Source: Deltaproteobacteria bacterium (lineage in GTDB: Bacteria > Myxococcota_A > UBA9160 > JAJDAL01). Taken from it: 64,000 bases of DNA. The stretch covers positions 1 to 64,000 of the forward strand of contig JAJDAL010000042.1 of NCBI GenBank assembly GCA_029261875.1, read 5' to 3'. The stretch's first letter is position 1, and each line of letters begins with the position of its first letter. A model generated the notes under the pieces. That model did not search any database, was not told where the DNA came from, and saw nothing but the letters and a program-made list of their open reading frames with translations. A program made the translations under genes and the position numbers. Of this stretch, positions 25,335 to 33,830 are shown in pieces.

Positions 25335-26633
25335 GTGCGAACGCGGGTCCCTCAACGCGGAGTTGCCTTGTCGTCGAATCCCCGAAGCCAGGTCGTCACC
25401 CCGCCGCTGTCCTCGATTCTAGAGAGCACTGCGGTCGGGATTCTTTCGCTCGACCTCTCCGGGCGGATCACCTTCGCGAATCACGCAGCGGCACGCATGA
25501 CGGGCTATTCGCTCGCGGAACTGCTCGGCGCCAACGCCCACGATCGATTGCACCACACGCGGTCCGATGGCTCCCCGTACCCGATAGAAGACTGTCCCAT
25601 CGAACGCGTGGTCGGCGCAGGATCGGCGCGCCCCGTCTTGGGTGAATTGTTCTGGAGAAAGGATGGGACGAGCTTCCCGGTGGAATACAGCTGTAGCCCG
25701 CTGCAATCGGCCGGAGCCCTTCCCACCGGCGCCACGGTTTCCTTCACCGATATCACCGAACATCAGACTCACCAGAACCAATTGGTGCAATCCCAGAAGC
25801 TCGAGTCCATCGGACAACTGGCTGCGGGAATTGCCCACGAGATCAACACACCCACGCAATACGTGGCCCACAACATCCGCTTCCTGGAAACCGCCTTCCA
25901 GGAATTGTCGGTGCTCCTCAAGCATTACGGCCAGCTACTCGAATCCGCACGGACGGGAACGGTCGACGAGGCCCTCGTCACCGAGATCGATTCGGCACTC
26001 CAGGAAGCCGACGTCGACTACCTCTCCGCGGAGATTCTGAGCGCCGTCCACGAATCCACCGAAGGCATCGATCGCGTGAAGAGCATCGTGCACGCCATGA
26101 AGGACTTTTCCCATCCGGGCGGCACCGAGAAGAGCTCCGTCAATCTCAACAACGCCATCGAGAGCACGGTGACCGTCGCGCGAAACGAATGGAAGTACGT
26201 CGCGCAGCTGCGACTGGAGCTCGACCCCGAACTTCCTCTGGTCTTTTGCCTTCCGGGCGAGGTCAACCAGGTCATCGTCAACCTGCTCGTCAACGCCGCC
26301 CACGCCATCGCGGATCGAATCGGCAGCGCGACGGAGGAGCGCGGTGAGATCCGGGTGGTGACGCGCCAAGACGGTGACTTCGTGGAGATTCGCGTTTCCG
26401 ACACGGGCACCGGGATTCCGGCGAACGTTCGCGATCACATCTTCGATCCTTTCTTCACCACCAAGGACGTCGGCCAGGGCACCGGCCAAGGCTTGTCCCT
26501 CGCCCATTCCATCGTGGTCGACAAGCACGGCGGAGAACTCAATTTCGAAACCGAGAGTGGCGTGGGGACGACGTTCATCGTTCGGCTGCCAATCGGATAC
26601 GCGGAAGCGGACGAAGAGCTACCGCGGCCGTGA
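25335..26633 (+). CDS. PAS-domain sensor histidine kinase
   Basis: A 432-aa soluble kinase with no membrane helices. A PAS domain lies at about 25-145 (ESTAVGILSLDLSGRITFANHAAARMTGYS, then VSFTDITEH). The phospho-acceptor is H168 in GIAHEINTP. The ATP-binding domain includes VNLLVNAAHAI (N box), SDTGTGIP (G1) and GTGQGLSLAHSIV (G2). It has no receiver domain and so passes phosphate to a separate regulator, almost certainly the next gene, whose GTG overlaps this stop. A GTG at 25335 is used; a TTG at 25368 with GGAG nearby would drop 11 residues. Confidence 0.92.
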   Translation: MRTRVPQRGVALSSNPRSQVVTPPLSSILESTAVGILSLDLSGRITFANHAAARMTGYSLAELLGANAHDRLHHTRSDGSPYPIEDCPIERVVGAGSARPVLGELFWRKDGTSFPVEYSCSPLQSAGALPTGATVSFTDITEHQTHQNQLVQSQKLESIGQLAAGIAHEINTPTQYVAHNIRFLETAFQELSVLLKHYGQLLESARTGTVDEALVTEIDSALQEADVDYLSAEILSAVHESTEGIDRVKSIVHAMKDFSHPGGTEKSSVNLNNAIESTVTVARNEWKYVAQLRLELDPELPLVFCLPGEVNQVIVNLLVNAAHAIADRIGSATEERGEIRVVTRQDGDFVEIRVSDTGTGIPANVRDHIFDPFFTTKDVGQGTGQGLSLAHSIVVDKHGGELNFETESGVGTTFIVRLPIGYAEADEELPRP

Positions 26634-27847
26634 GCCGGATCCTGTTCGTCGACGACGAGGCGAGAGTGCTTTCGGGTATTCGCCGCACTCTGCGCCCGCG
26701 GCGAGGCGAATGGGAATTGCTGTTTGCCGAGAACGGCGAGGACGCCCTGGCGTTGATCGCATCGGATCCTCCCAATGTCGTCGTCACGGACATGCGCATG
26801 CCGGGAATCGACGGCGTCGAATTTCTCGAACGCGTCGTCGAAGCCGCCCCGGATGCGATTCGAATCGTGTTGTCGGGCCATGCGGACGTCGAATCCGCCC
26901 TGCGCGCGGTCTCCATCGCCCACCAATTCCTCGCCAAGCCGTGCGATGCGATTCTCTTGGAATCCGTCATCGAAAGCGCGCTCGCGCTGCAATCCCAGCT
27001 GAGCGATCCGACCCTGCGCCGGGTCGTCAGTGGGATGAGGACGCTCCCCACGCTTCCCGCGGTCTACACCGAACTCGTCAGGATGCTTTCGGACCCCGAG
27101 GCTTCACCTGCCGAGGTGGCTCAAATCCTCGAGCGCGAACCCGCCATGTGCGCGCGCGTGCTGCAGATCGCGAACTCCCCGTTCTTCGGCGCACGGCACG
27201 CGATTTCCCAGATCCCCCAGGCCATGGGTTTTCTCGGCACGGCCATGATCAAGAATCTGGTGCTGTGCTTGGAGATCTTCCAGCCGGCGGAAACCGGTTC
27301 CCTGCCCGCAGGCTATTGCCTGGCTGCCGCTCAGCGTCACGCGCTCCTCACCTCGGACCTGACGCGCCGCCTGGTCACGCACCGACGCTGGGCCGACGAC
27401 GCCTCCATGGCGGCCATGCTCCACGACATCGGAAAGCTCGTGTGGGCCAGCCAGCTTCCGAAAGTCTACGCGGGGATCCTCGAGACCCAACGCCTTCACG
27501 CGCGGCCCATCGAAGAGGTCGAAGCCGACTCCTGCGGCGTCCACCACGGACATGTGGGGGCCTTTCTACTGGGGAGTTGGGGGCTTCCGCTCCGGATCGT
27601 CGAAGCCGTGGCGCTTCACCATGGTCCGGATCCCGCTTCCGCCGAACCCGGCCGCATCGACGTCGTTGCGGCGGTCCACATCGCCAACCTGTTGGTGACC
27701 GAGCACGAGACGATTCAATCGGACCCGGATTATTCGATCGATCCCGCGGATTCGGAATACCTTCGAGCCCTCGGCGTCGCACCCTTCTGGGAAGAATGGC
27801 GCGCACTCACGGCCGACCGGGCCGAGATCGTGAAGTCGCTATTTTGA
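26630..27847 (+). CDS. Response regulator with HDOD output domain
   Basis: A 405-aa protein. The receiver domain at 1-118 has D8-D9 and phospho-acceptor D54 (VVTDMRMPG). The HDOD domain, about 130-330, carries LPTLPAVYTEL, ARVLQIANSPFFG and an HD-like core (MLHDIGKLVWAS, then VALHHGP). HDOD proteins act in signalling, often linked to cyclic-di-GMP or phosphorelay control. The HD residues here look intact, unlike some members, so nuclease or phosphohydrolase activity is possible but unproven. The GTG at 26630 overlaps the kinase stop (GTGA), which makes a clear kinase-regulator pair. Confidence 0.92.
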   Translation: MSRILFVDDEARVLSGIRRTLRPRRGEWELLFAENGEDALALIASDPPNVVVTDMRMPGIDGVEFLERVVEAAPDAIRIVLSGHADVESALRAVSIAHQFLAKPCDAILLESVIESALALQSQLSDPTLRRVVSGMRTLPTLPAVYTELVRMLSDPEASPAEVAQILEREPAMCARVLQIANSPFFGARHAISQIPQAMGFLGTAMIKNLVLCLEIFQPAETGSLPAGYCLAAAQRHALLTSDLTRRLVTHRRWADDASMAAMLHDIGKLVWASQLPKVYAGILETQRLHARPIEEVEADSCGVHHGHVGAFLLGSWGLPLRIVEAVALHHGPDPASAEPGRIDVVAAVHIANLLVTEHETIQSDPDYSIDPADSEYLRALGVAPFWEEWRALTADRAEIVKSLF

Positions 27848-27877
27848 TCGCGCGCGCGAACTCACTACTTTCCCGCC

Positions 27878-28375
27878 ATGGCACGCAACGGACCGCTACT
27901 CGATCCCGAAGAAGTTCTCGAGCGCTTTCACGGAGGCCCCAAGAGCGGTGTCTTCACGGACGGCTCCTGTGAGGGAAACCCGGGCCCCGGCGGATGGGGT
28001 TTCGTCTGGGTGGAGGATGACGAAATCCTGGCACACGACTGCGGTTACGAACCGCAGACCACCAACAACCAGATGGAACTGGAAGCCCTCATCCAGGCCA
28101 TGCGCCGCATTCCTGAAGACGCCCGCGTCACGATTTTTTCCGATAGCCAGCTTTGCGTTCGCACCATCAACGAATGGGCTCCCGCCTGGGAGCAACGCGG
28201 GTGGCGACGCAAGGGCGGCCCGATCGCGAACCTGGAGCGGGTCCAGGCCCTGTACCGCCTGGCAGGCTCCCACCCGGACGTCGAACTGCGCTGGATCAAA
28301 GCCCACGACGGCTCCCGCTGGAACGAATACGTGGATGCCCTCGCCAACACCTACATGCGAGAGCGCGGCGCCTGA
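27878..28375 (+). CDS. rnhA: Ribonuclease HI
   Basis: A 165-aa enzyme that cuts the RNA of RNA-DNA hybrids. The four catalytic acids are all visible: D28 (FTDGSCEGNPGPGG), E67 (NNQMELEALI), D89 (FSDSQL) and D153 (WNEYVDALAN). H143 in KAHDG is the flexible-loop His. About 20 residues precede the first strand, slightly longer than E. coli RNase HI. The ATG at 27878 follows 30 bp after the HDOD gene. Confidence 0.96.
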   Translation: MARNGPLLDPEEVLERFHGGPKSGVFTDGSCEGNPGPGGWGFVWVEDDEILAHDCGYEPQTTNNQMELEALIQAMRRIPEDARVTIFSDSQLCVRTINEWAPAWEQRGWRRKGGPIANLERVQALYRLAGSHPDVELRWIKAHDGSRWNEYVDALANTYMRERGA

Positions 28376-28406
28376 CGGGCCGCGTTCGATTCTGTAACCG
28401 TTCCCC

Positions 28407-29804
28407 ATGGCTGTCTCGGGGCGCATGCGCAAAACGCTTGGGGGCGTGATCCTCGCCGGGATCGCAGCCGCGGTCGCGATCCCGCTGATGGTCCAGCGCT
28501 CCCCGCAAATCGACTTGCTGCTCCTCATCACCGTCGACACCCTGCGAGCCGACCATCTGGGCGCCTACGGGAACACCGACGGACTCACCCCCACCCTCGA
28601 CGCCCTCGCCGCCGAATCCCTGGTGTTCCAACGCGCCTACACCGTGGCGCCCTTCACGCTGCCCTCGATCACCGCCATTCAGACCGGCCGCTATCCCCGC
28701 GAGCTGGGAATCGTGAACAACCGCTTGTTGCTTCCCGAAGAAACCCGGACTCTCGCGCAACACCTTCGATCCCTCGGTTGGCGAACGGGTGCGGTGGTGA
28801 GCAACTACGTGTTGCGCCGCAGCTCCGGACTCGCTCGCGGCTTCGACCACTACGACGATCGCTACCCCCAACTCGAAGCCCATCGGCCCGACCCCGAACG
28901 AATTGGCGTCGACACGACGGACGCCGCGCTCGCGCTCTTGGACGGCCTCCTGGAATCTCGCGAACAGCCGATCTTCCTCTGGGTTCACTACCAGGATCCC
29001 CATGGACCCTACCGCCCTCCTGGGAACCGGCGTGAGCGTCACATCGAGTCAGAGAGAGCGAAACCCGACGGAAGGCAAACGCTCGAGCTCTCCGGAAACC
29101 AAGATCCCCAAGGCCGAATTCCTCGATATCAATTCGAGGCGGGCCACAACGAAGTCGCCTACTACCGAGCGGGCTACAAGGGTGAAGTCGAATACGTGGA
29201 CCAGGAAATCGGTCGCTTCCTGGCGGGGGTACGCGGGCGCGTTCCCCGGCAGAGAACCGCGATCGTCTTTACTGCCGATCACGGTGAAGGACTGGGAGAG
29301 GACGACTACTGGTTCGGACACGGGATGTACCTGAGCGATGCCCAGATGCGAATCCCAATGCTGATTCAGGTGCCGGGACAAACTGCCGGCACACGCAGTG
29401 ATGCTGCCAGCGTGGTAGACGTATTCGCCACCTTGTTGGGCCTTGCGGGCGAGTCGCCGCCGGATTCTCGCAGCCGAAACCTCGTGCAGTTCGGGGCCGC
29501 GCGACGCGATGCCAGACTCTTTGTCGCGAACTTCAACTCCCGCTTGCCAAGGATGGGAATCGTGACGCGGGATTTCAAATACATCGTCACCGCGGACGGA
29601 TCCGCCGCGGGTCTCAAAGAAGAATTGTTTCGTCCCCTGGGCGAGGCGCACGAGTTGTCCGAGGAACTCCCGGAGGTCGTCGAGCGAATGCGACGTGTAT
29701 TCGCCGAGGTACAACAGGAGATTCCCAATGGGAATGCGGCGCGTGCTCAATACCTCTCCGAAATCGAACAAGCGCGACTTCGCGCTCTGGGGTATGCGGA
29801 ATGA
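28407..29804 (+). CDS. Sulfatase-fold membrane-anchored hydrolase (first of tandem pair), Thr at nucleophile site
   Basis: A 465-aa protein of the alkaline phosphatase/sulfatase superfamily. An N-terminal helix (VILAGIAAAVAIPLM) anchors or exports it. Metal-binding D44 starts VDTLRADHLGAYG, and FTADHGEGLGEDD holds the second metal set. True sulfatases have C/S-x-P-S/A-R, converted to formylglycine; here the motif is T84-L-P-S-I88. The nucleophile position is Thr and the Arg is lost. Thr fits a phosphatase or phosphoglycerol/phosphoethanolamine transferase better than a sulfatase. The stop overlaps the next ATG (ATGA). Confidence 0.85.
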   Translation: MAVSGRMRKTLGGVILAGIAAAVAIPLMVQRSPQIDLLLLITVDTLRADHLGAYGNTDGLTPTLDALAAESLVFQRAYTVAPFTLPSITAIQTGRYPRELGIVNNRLLLPEETRTLAQHLRSLGWRTGAVVSNYVLRRSSGLARGFDHYDDRYPQLEAHRPDPERIGVDTTDAALALLDGLLESREQPIFLWVHYQDPHGPYRPPGNRRERHIESERAKPDGRQTLELSGNQDPQGRIPRYQFEAGHNEVAYYRAGYKGEVEYVDQEIGRFLAGVRGRVPRQRTAIVFTADHGEGLGEDDYWFGHGMYLSDAQMRIPMLIQVPGQTAGTRSDAASVVDVFATLLGLAGESPPDSRSRNLVQFGAARRDARLFVANFNSRLPRMGIVTRDFKYIVTADGSAAGLKEELFRPLGEAHELSEELPEVVERMRRVFAEVQQEIPNGNAARAQYLSEIEQARLRALGYAE

Positions 29805-31183
29805 GACGCGTTGCAATCGTGCTTGCGATCCTTGTGATCGGTGCGATCGGTCGTCAACCGAATGCGGGCACCGTCGAGCAACCGCCGCTGCTGCTCCTCA
29901 TCACCGCCGACACGCTGCGCGCGGATCATCTGGGTACCTATGGAGATCCCAATTGGCTCACGCCCCAGCTCGATGCGCTCGCCGCCGAGTCCCTGGTTTT
30001 CGAACACGCCTATACGCCGGCTCCCTTTACCCTGCCCGCCGTGACGGCGCTGCACACCGGGCGCTACCCGACCGAGGTCGGGATGGTGAACAACCTCTTG
30101 ATGCTTCCACCGGGAACCCAAACCCTGGCGGAATCCCTGCGGCGCCTGGGCTACCGAACCGCAGCCGTCGTGAGCAACTTCATCCTGCGGCGCGTCAGCG
30201 GGTTGCACGCCGGCTTCGACCACTACGACGATCGCTTCCCCCAGGTCGAAGCCAATCGACCCGATTATCCGGAACGCATCGCGCAATTCACGACCGACGC
30301 GGCCCTCGAGGCGCTCGCCCAGTATCCCCCCAGCGCAAAAGCCCCGGTATTTCTCTGGGTTCACTACCAGGATCCCCACGGGCCCTACACCCCGCCGGGC
30401 AACGGTCGCGCGCGCTATCTGGCAGCGGAACGCAACCGCGAGGACGGCCGGCGCACGCTCGCGATCTCGGAGAATGACCACGGGATGGGGGCCCTTCCGC
30501 GCTACCAGGTGCTGTCCGGTGAAAGGGAAGTCGCATTCTATCGGGCGGGCTACAAGGCCGAAGTCCACTACATGGACCAGGAGATCGGCCGCCTGCTGAA
30601 GACCGTTCGCACGCTGCCGGCTTGGAGGGGTTCGGTCGTGCTGTTCTCTGCGGACCACGGGGAAGCCATGGGGGAAGAGGACTATTGGTTCGCCCACGGC
30701 CGACGCGTGGACGACGGGCAGGTCCATATCCCGCTGTTGATTCGCGCGCCCGGCGCGAAACCCGGGCGACGCAGCGACATCGCTTCGCTCATGGATCTAT
30801 CGGCTACGTTGCTTGCCCGCGCCGGCGGAGCCCCGGCTCCGGACACGAGGGGCCGCGATCTGTTGGCCCCGGATGCAGCGCGTGCCTCGAGTGACGTCTA
30901 CTTCGCCAATCTGAAGGACGATCGACCCCGAATCGGCCTCGTGGCCGACGGTTACAAGTACGTGCTCGACATCGACCCCGCCACCTCTACGGCGACCGAG
31001 CGACTGACGCGCCTGGCCGCTGAAGACCAGGATCTCAGCAAGCGAGAAACCGCGCGCGCCGAGTCCATGCGGGGTCGCCTCCTGGCACTGAAACAGAACG
31101 CCGTCGCGAGCGTACCCGCTGCGCGCCAGGAAATTTCCCCCGAGGATCACTCGAAGCTGCGCGCCCTCGGATACGCGGAATAG
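29801..31183 (+). CDS. Sulfatase-fold exported hydrolase (second of tandem pair), Thr at nucleophile site
   Basis: A 460-aa paralogue of the preceding protein. It shares LLITADTLRADHLGTYG, the pattern of HTGRYPTEVGM and FSADHGEAMGEED, and the C-terminal ALGYAE ending. The N-terminal RRVAIVLAILVIGAIG is a signal peptide or anchor. The nucleophile motif is T77-L-P-A-V81, so here too the Cys/Ser and Arg of sulfatases are replaced. The long shared stretches and the overlapping ends show an old tandem duplication. The pair may act on envelope phospho-groups, but no substrate can be named. Confidence 0.85.
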   Translation: MRRVAIVLAILVIGAIGRQPNAGTVEQPPLLLLITADTLRADHLGTYGDPNWLTPQLDALAAESLVFEHAYTPAPFTLPAVTALHTGRYPTEVGMVNNLLMLPPGTQTLAESLRRLGYRTAAVVSNFILRRVSGLHAGFDHYDDRFPQVEANRPDYPERIAQFTTDAALEALAQYPPSAKAPVFLWVHYQDPHGPYTPPGNGRARYLAAERNREDGRRTLAISENDHGMGALPRYQVLSGEREVAFYRAGYKAEVHYMDQEIGRLLKTVRTLPAWRGSVVLFSADHGEAMGEEDYWFAHGRRVDDGQVHIPLLIRAPGAKPGRRSDIASLMDLSATLLARAGGAPAPDTRGRDLLAPDAARASSDVYFANLKDDRPRIGLVADGYKYVLDIDPATSTATERLTRLAAEDQDLSKRETARAESMRGRLLALKQNAVASVPAARQEISPEDHSKLRALGYAE

Positions 31184-31206
31184 CTCCCGCCCGACGCTCG
31201 AATCGA

Positions 31207-32409
31207 CTAGCGGAGTTTCGGATCGACCCGCGTCGCCGTCACCTGTTTGGCGATCAAGGCGAGCGTCGAGCGCGGCAACAATCGGATGGCCGCATTGGCG
31301 CGGAGCCAATTGAACCAGCCGTGAATCACCGAAGGTTGCGCGCCCAATTGCTCGAGGCCGAGGCGCACGACGTCCCGGGCGGGTGCGCCGCCATGGGCCA
31401 CTTCTCCCGCCTTCTCTTGAAACTCGGTCGCCGTGGGTCCGGGTTCGAGCACCAACACATCCACACCCGATCCCTGCAATTCGCCCCAGAGGCTTTCGCC
31501 GAACAATTGGTCGAAACCCTTGGTGGCACTGTAGACCGCGTGCAGCGGTAGCGGCTGCCGACCGGCGATCGATCCGGTCACGAGGATTGCGCCCCGTCCG
31601 CGCTCGCGCATGGCCGGCAACAGGGCATGGGTGAGCAGGACCGGGGCCGCGCAATTGAGTTGAATCATGTCCCGCAAGCGGGCTCCGTCGAGCTTCTCGA
31701 ACAAACCCGCGTGACCGAAACCCGCATTGTTGATCAGGATGCCAATGGGGAGGTCCGAAACCGCCTCGACGATTCGATCCACGGCATCCGCCTGGGTGAG
31801 GTCCGCGGCGACACAGCGGGTCTGGACATTGAAATTCTTCTCGAGCTCCGAAGCCAACGCCAGCAGGCGGTCTTCGCGCCGGGCTGTGAGTACGACGGAG
31901 ACCCCTTCGCGCGCCAGCTCTCGGGCGAACTCGACGCCGAGCCCCGCGGAGGCACCGGTCACCAACGCCCAATCGCCGTAGCGCTGCTTCAGGGTTTGGC
32001 GTTCTTCGTTCGTTCGCTCGTTCCACAGCGCGAGGGTGAGCCCCGCAAAGGCGCCGCCGGAAATTACGCCGGCGATGAAACCGCCGAGACCACCGGCGAT
32101 GAAGGTGCCCCAGATGAACATCCCGAAGGCCACCTGCGCGAAGTAGAGCGCCGAAAGCGGGTACGCCCAGGGGCGCGAACGCCAGAAACCGTAGGCCATG
32201 GCGGCGTAAACGAGCCAATGCGGGACCGCGAGAACCTTGGCCGCAGCCCCGTGGAAGAGAATCCCGAACCAGACCTCTTCGTCGGCGGAAACCGGCTTGA
32301 TGAACAGATCCCAAGGCACGTAGACGATCGCCATGTAGGCGGAGAAGAACATCAGAAGATTGACCCAGGTCGGTCGTCGCGAAAGAACCTGTCGGAACCA
32401 GATACCCAT
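31207..32409 (-). CDS. Membrane-anchored short-chain dehydrogenase
   Basis: A 400-aa protein in two parts. Residues 1-135 have about four membrane helices (WVNLLMFFSAYMAIVYVPWDLF, YGFWRSRPWAYPLSALYF, IWGTFIAGGLGGFIAGVI). Residues about 140-385 are a classical SDR: VTGASAGLGVEFA (dinucleotide motif TGxxxGxG), NNAGFG, the Ser in VTGSIAG, and Y-SATK (VYSATKGFDQ). The ATG at 32409 has a perfect AGGAGG at 32415-32420; the frame extends upstream but not as protein. It converges on the tandem sulfatase-fold genes. The fused membrane domain suggests it acts on a lipid or other membrane substrate. Confidence 0.88.
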   Translation of the reverse strand: MGIWFRQVLSRRPTWVNLLMFFSAYMAIVYVPWDLFIKPVSADEEVWFGILFHGAAAKVLAVPHWLVYAAMAYGFWRSRPWAYPLSALYFAQVAFGMFIWGTFIAGGLGGFIAGVISGGAFAGLTLALWNERTNEERQTLKQRYGDWALVTGASAGLGVEFARELAREGVSVVLTARREDRLLALASELEKNFNVQTRCVAADLTQADAVDRIVEAVSDLPIGILINNAGFGHAGLFEKLDGARLRDMIQLNCAAPVLLTHALLPAMRERGRGAILVTGSIAGRQPLPLHAVYSATKGFDQLFGESLWGELQGSGVDVLVLEPGPTATEFQEKAGEVAHGGAPARDVVRLGLEQLGAQPSVIHGWFNWLRANAAIRLLPRSTLALIAKQVTATRVDPKLR

Positions 32410-32453
32410 GGGACCCTCCTCGTCGGGATCCAAAGGGTGACAGAGGGGTGGGG

Positions 32454-33830
32454 TTATTTCCAATCCTCGGATCGCAGCTCGAGTTCGCGAATCTTCTGCT
32501 GCAGACTCTGACGCACCATGCCGATCGCTTGCGCGGTACGGGAAATGTTGCCCTCGTTGCTCCGCAATGCATCGAGGAGAAACGTGCGTTCGAAATTTTC
32601 CACCGCGGACTTCTTGGCTTCGCTGAAATTTCCCGAGGAACCCACCGATTTCCCGGAACCCCCAGATGCCCCCAGGGCGAGATCCGCCTCGTCGATCTCG
32701 CCTTCGGCCATGACCGCAGCTTGTTCGACTGCGTTGCGCAGCTCTCGCACGTTCCCCGGCCAATCGTAGGCGGCGAGGCGCGTCACGGCGGCCGCAGTGA
32801 TCTTTTTCTTCTCGCGGTCCAAACGCTCGGCCACTTGTTCGAGGAAACGATCCGCCAAGGCGGGGATGTCTTCGGTGCGATCGCGGAGCGGGGGGATCTG
32901 GATCTCGACGACCTTCAGCCGGTAGTAGAGATCTTCCCGGAACTCTCCGCTCTTCACCTGGGCTTCGAGATCGCGATGGGTGGCCGCCACGACGCGAACA
33001 TCCACGGCAATGGGTTGGTTGCCCCCGACGCGCTCGAAGGAACGCTCTTCGAGAACGCGCAACACCTTGGCTTGGGTTTCGAGGGGCATGTCGCCGATTT
33101 CGTCGAGGAAAATCGTCCCGCCGTCGGCGGACTCGAACTTCCCGGCGCGCCGGGCGTCGGCGCCGGTGAACGCGCCCTTCTCGTGACCGAAGAGCTCGCT
33201 CTCGACCAGCTCACGACTGATGGCCGCACAATTCATGGCCACGAAGGGTCGCTTCCCCCGCGCGCTGCGCTGGTGCAACGCCTGGGCGACGAGTTCCTTT
33301 CCGGTTCCGCTTTCGCCGCGCACCAGCACCGTGAGATCGGTTTCCGCCACTTTGCCGATGGTTTCGAACACCCGCTGCATGTCGCGGCCGCTGCCGATCA
33401 AGCTACCGAAGCCGTAGTCGCGTTCGATGCGTTCCAGCAACAGCCGATGTTCCCGCTCGAGGCGGGTGCGGTCGAGCGCCCGGGCCACCACCACCCGGAT
33501 CTCGTCGTTGTTGAAAGGTTTGGGGACGTATTCTTCGGCGCCCGCCTTCATGGCCTCGACGGCGATCTTTTCGGAACCGTGGGCCGTGATCATGATGACG
33601 GCCGCTTCGGATCGAATCTTCTTCGATTCCCGCAATACGTCCATGCCCGAAATGCCGCGCCCCAGAGCGAGATCCGTCAGCACGAGATCGAAGGGATCTT
33701 CGCGCATGCGCTCGATGGCTTCTTCCCCGGTGCTCGTCGTCTCGACCGTGTAGCCCTCGCGCTTGAGCAACCCCGATAGCGCAATCTGGATGGCTCGTTC
33801 GTCTTCGACGATCAGAATGTGGGGGATCAC
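32454..33830 (-). CDS. Sigma-54-dependent response regulator (NtrC family)
   Basis: A 458-aa activator. The receiver domain (1-120) has phospho-acceptor D53 (LVLTDLALG). The AAA+ domain has Walker A GESGTGKE (about 170) and an intact sigma-54-contact loop GAFTGA. It also has LDEIGDMPLETQAKVLRVLEE-type Walker B/sensor segments. A Fis-type helix-turn-helix closes the protein (EGNISRTAQAIGMVRQSLQQK). The GTG at 33830 overlaps the kinase stop (GTGA). It should activate RpoN promoters when phosphorylated by the upstream kinase; no obvious -24/-12 target is visible nearby. Confidence 0.95.
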   Translation of the reverse strand: MIPHILIVEDERAIQIALSGLLKREGYTVETTSTGEEAIERMREDPFDLVLTDLALGRGISGMDVLRESKKIRSEAAVIMITAHGSEKIAVEAMKAGAEEYVPKPFNNDEIRVVVARALDRTRLEREHRLLLERIERDYGFGSLIGSGRDMQRVFETIGKVAETDLTVLVRGESGTGKELVAQALHQRSARGKRPFVAMNCAAISRELVESELFGHEKGAFTGADARRAGKFESADGGTIFLDEIGDMPLETQAKVLRVLEERSFERVGGNQPIAVDVRVVAATHRDLEAQVKSGEFREDLYYRLKVVEIQIPPLRDRTEDIPALADRFLEQVAERLDREKKKITAAAVTRLAAYDWPGNVRELRNAVEQAAVMAEGEIDEADLALGASGGSGKSVGSSGNFSEAKKSAVENFERTFLLDALRSNEGNISRTAQAIGMVRQSLQQKIRELELRSEDWK

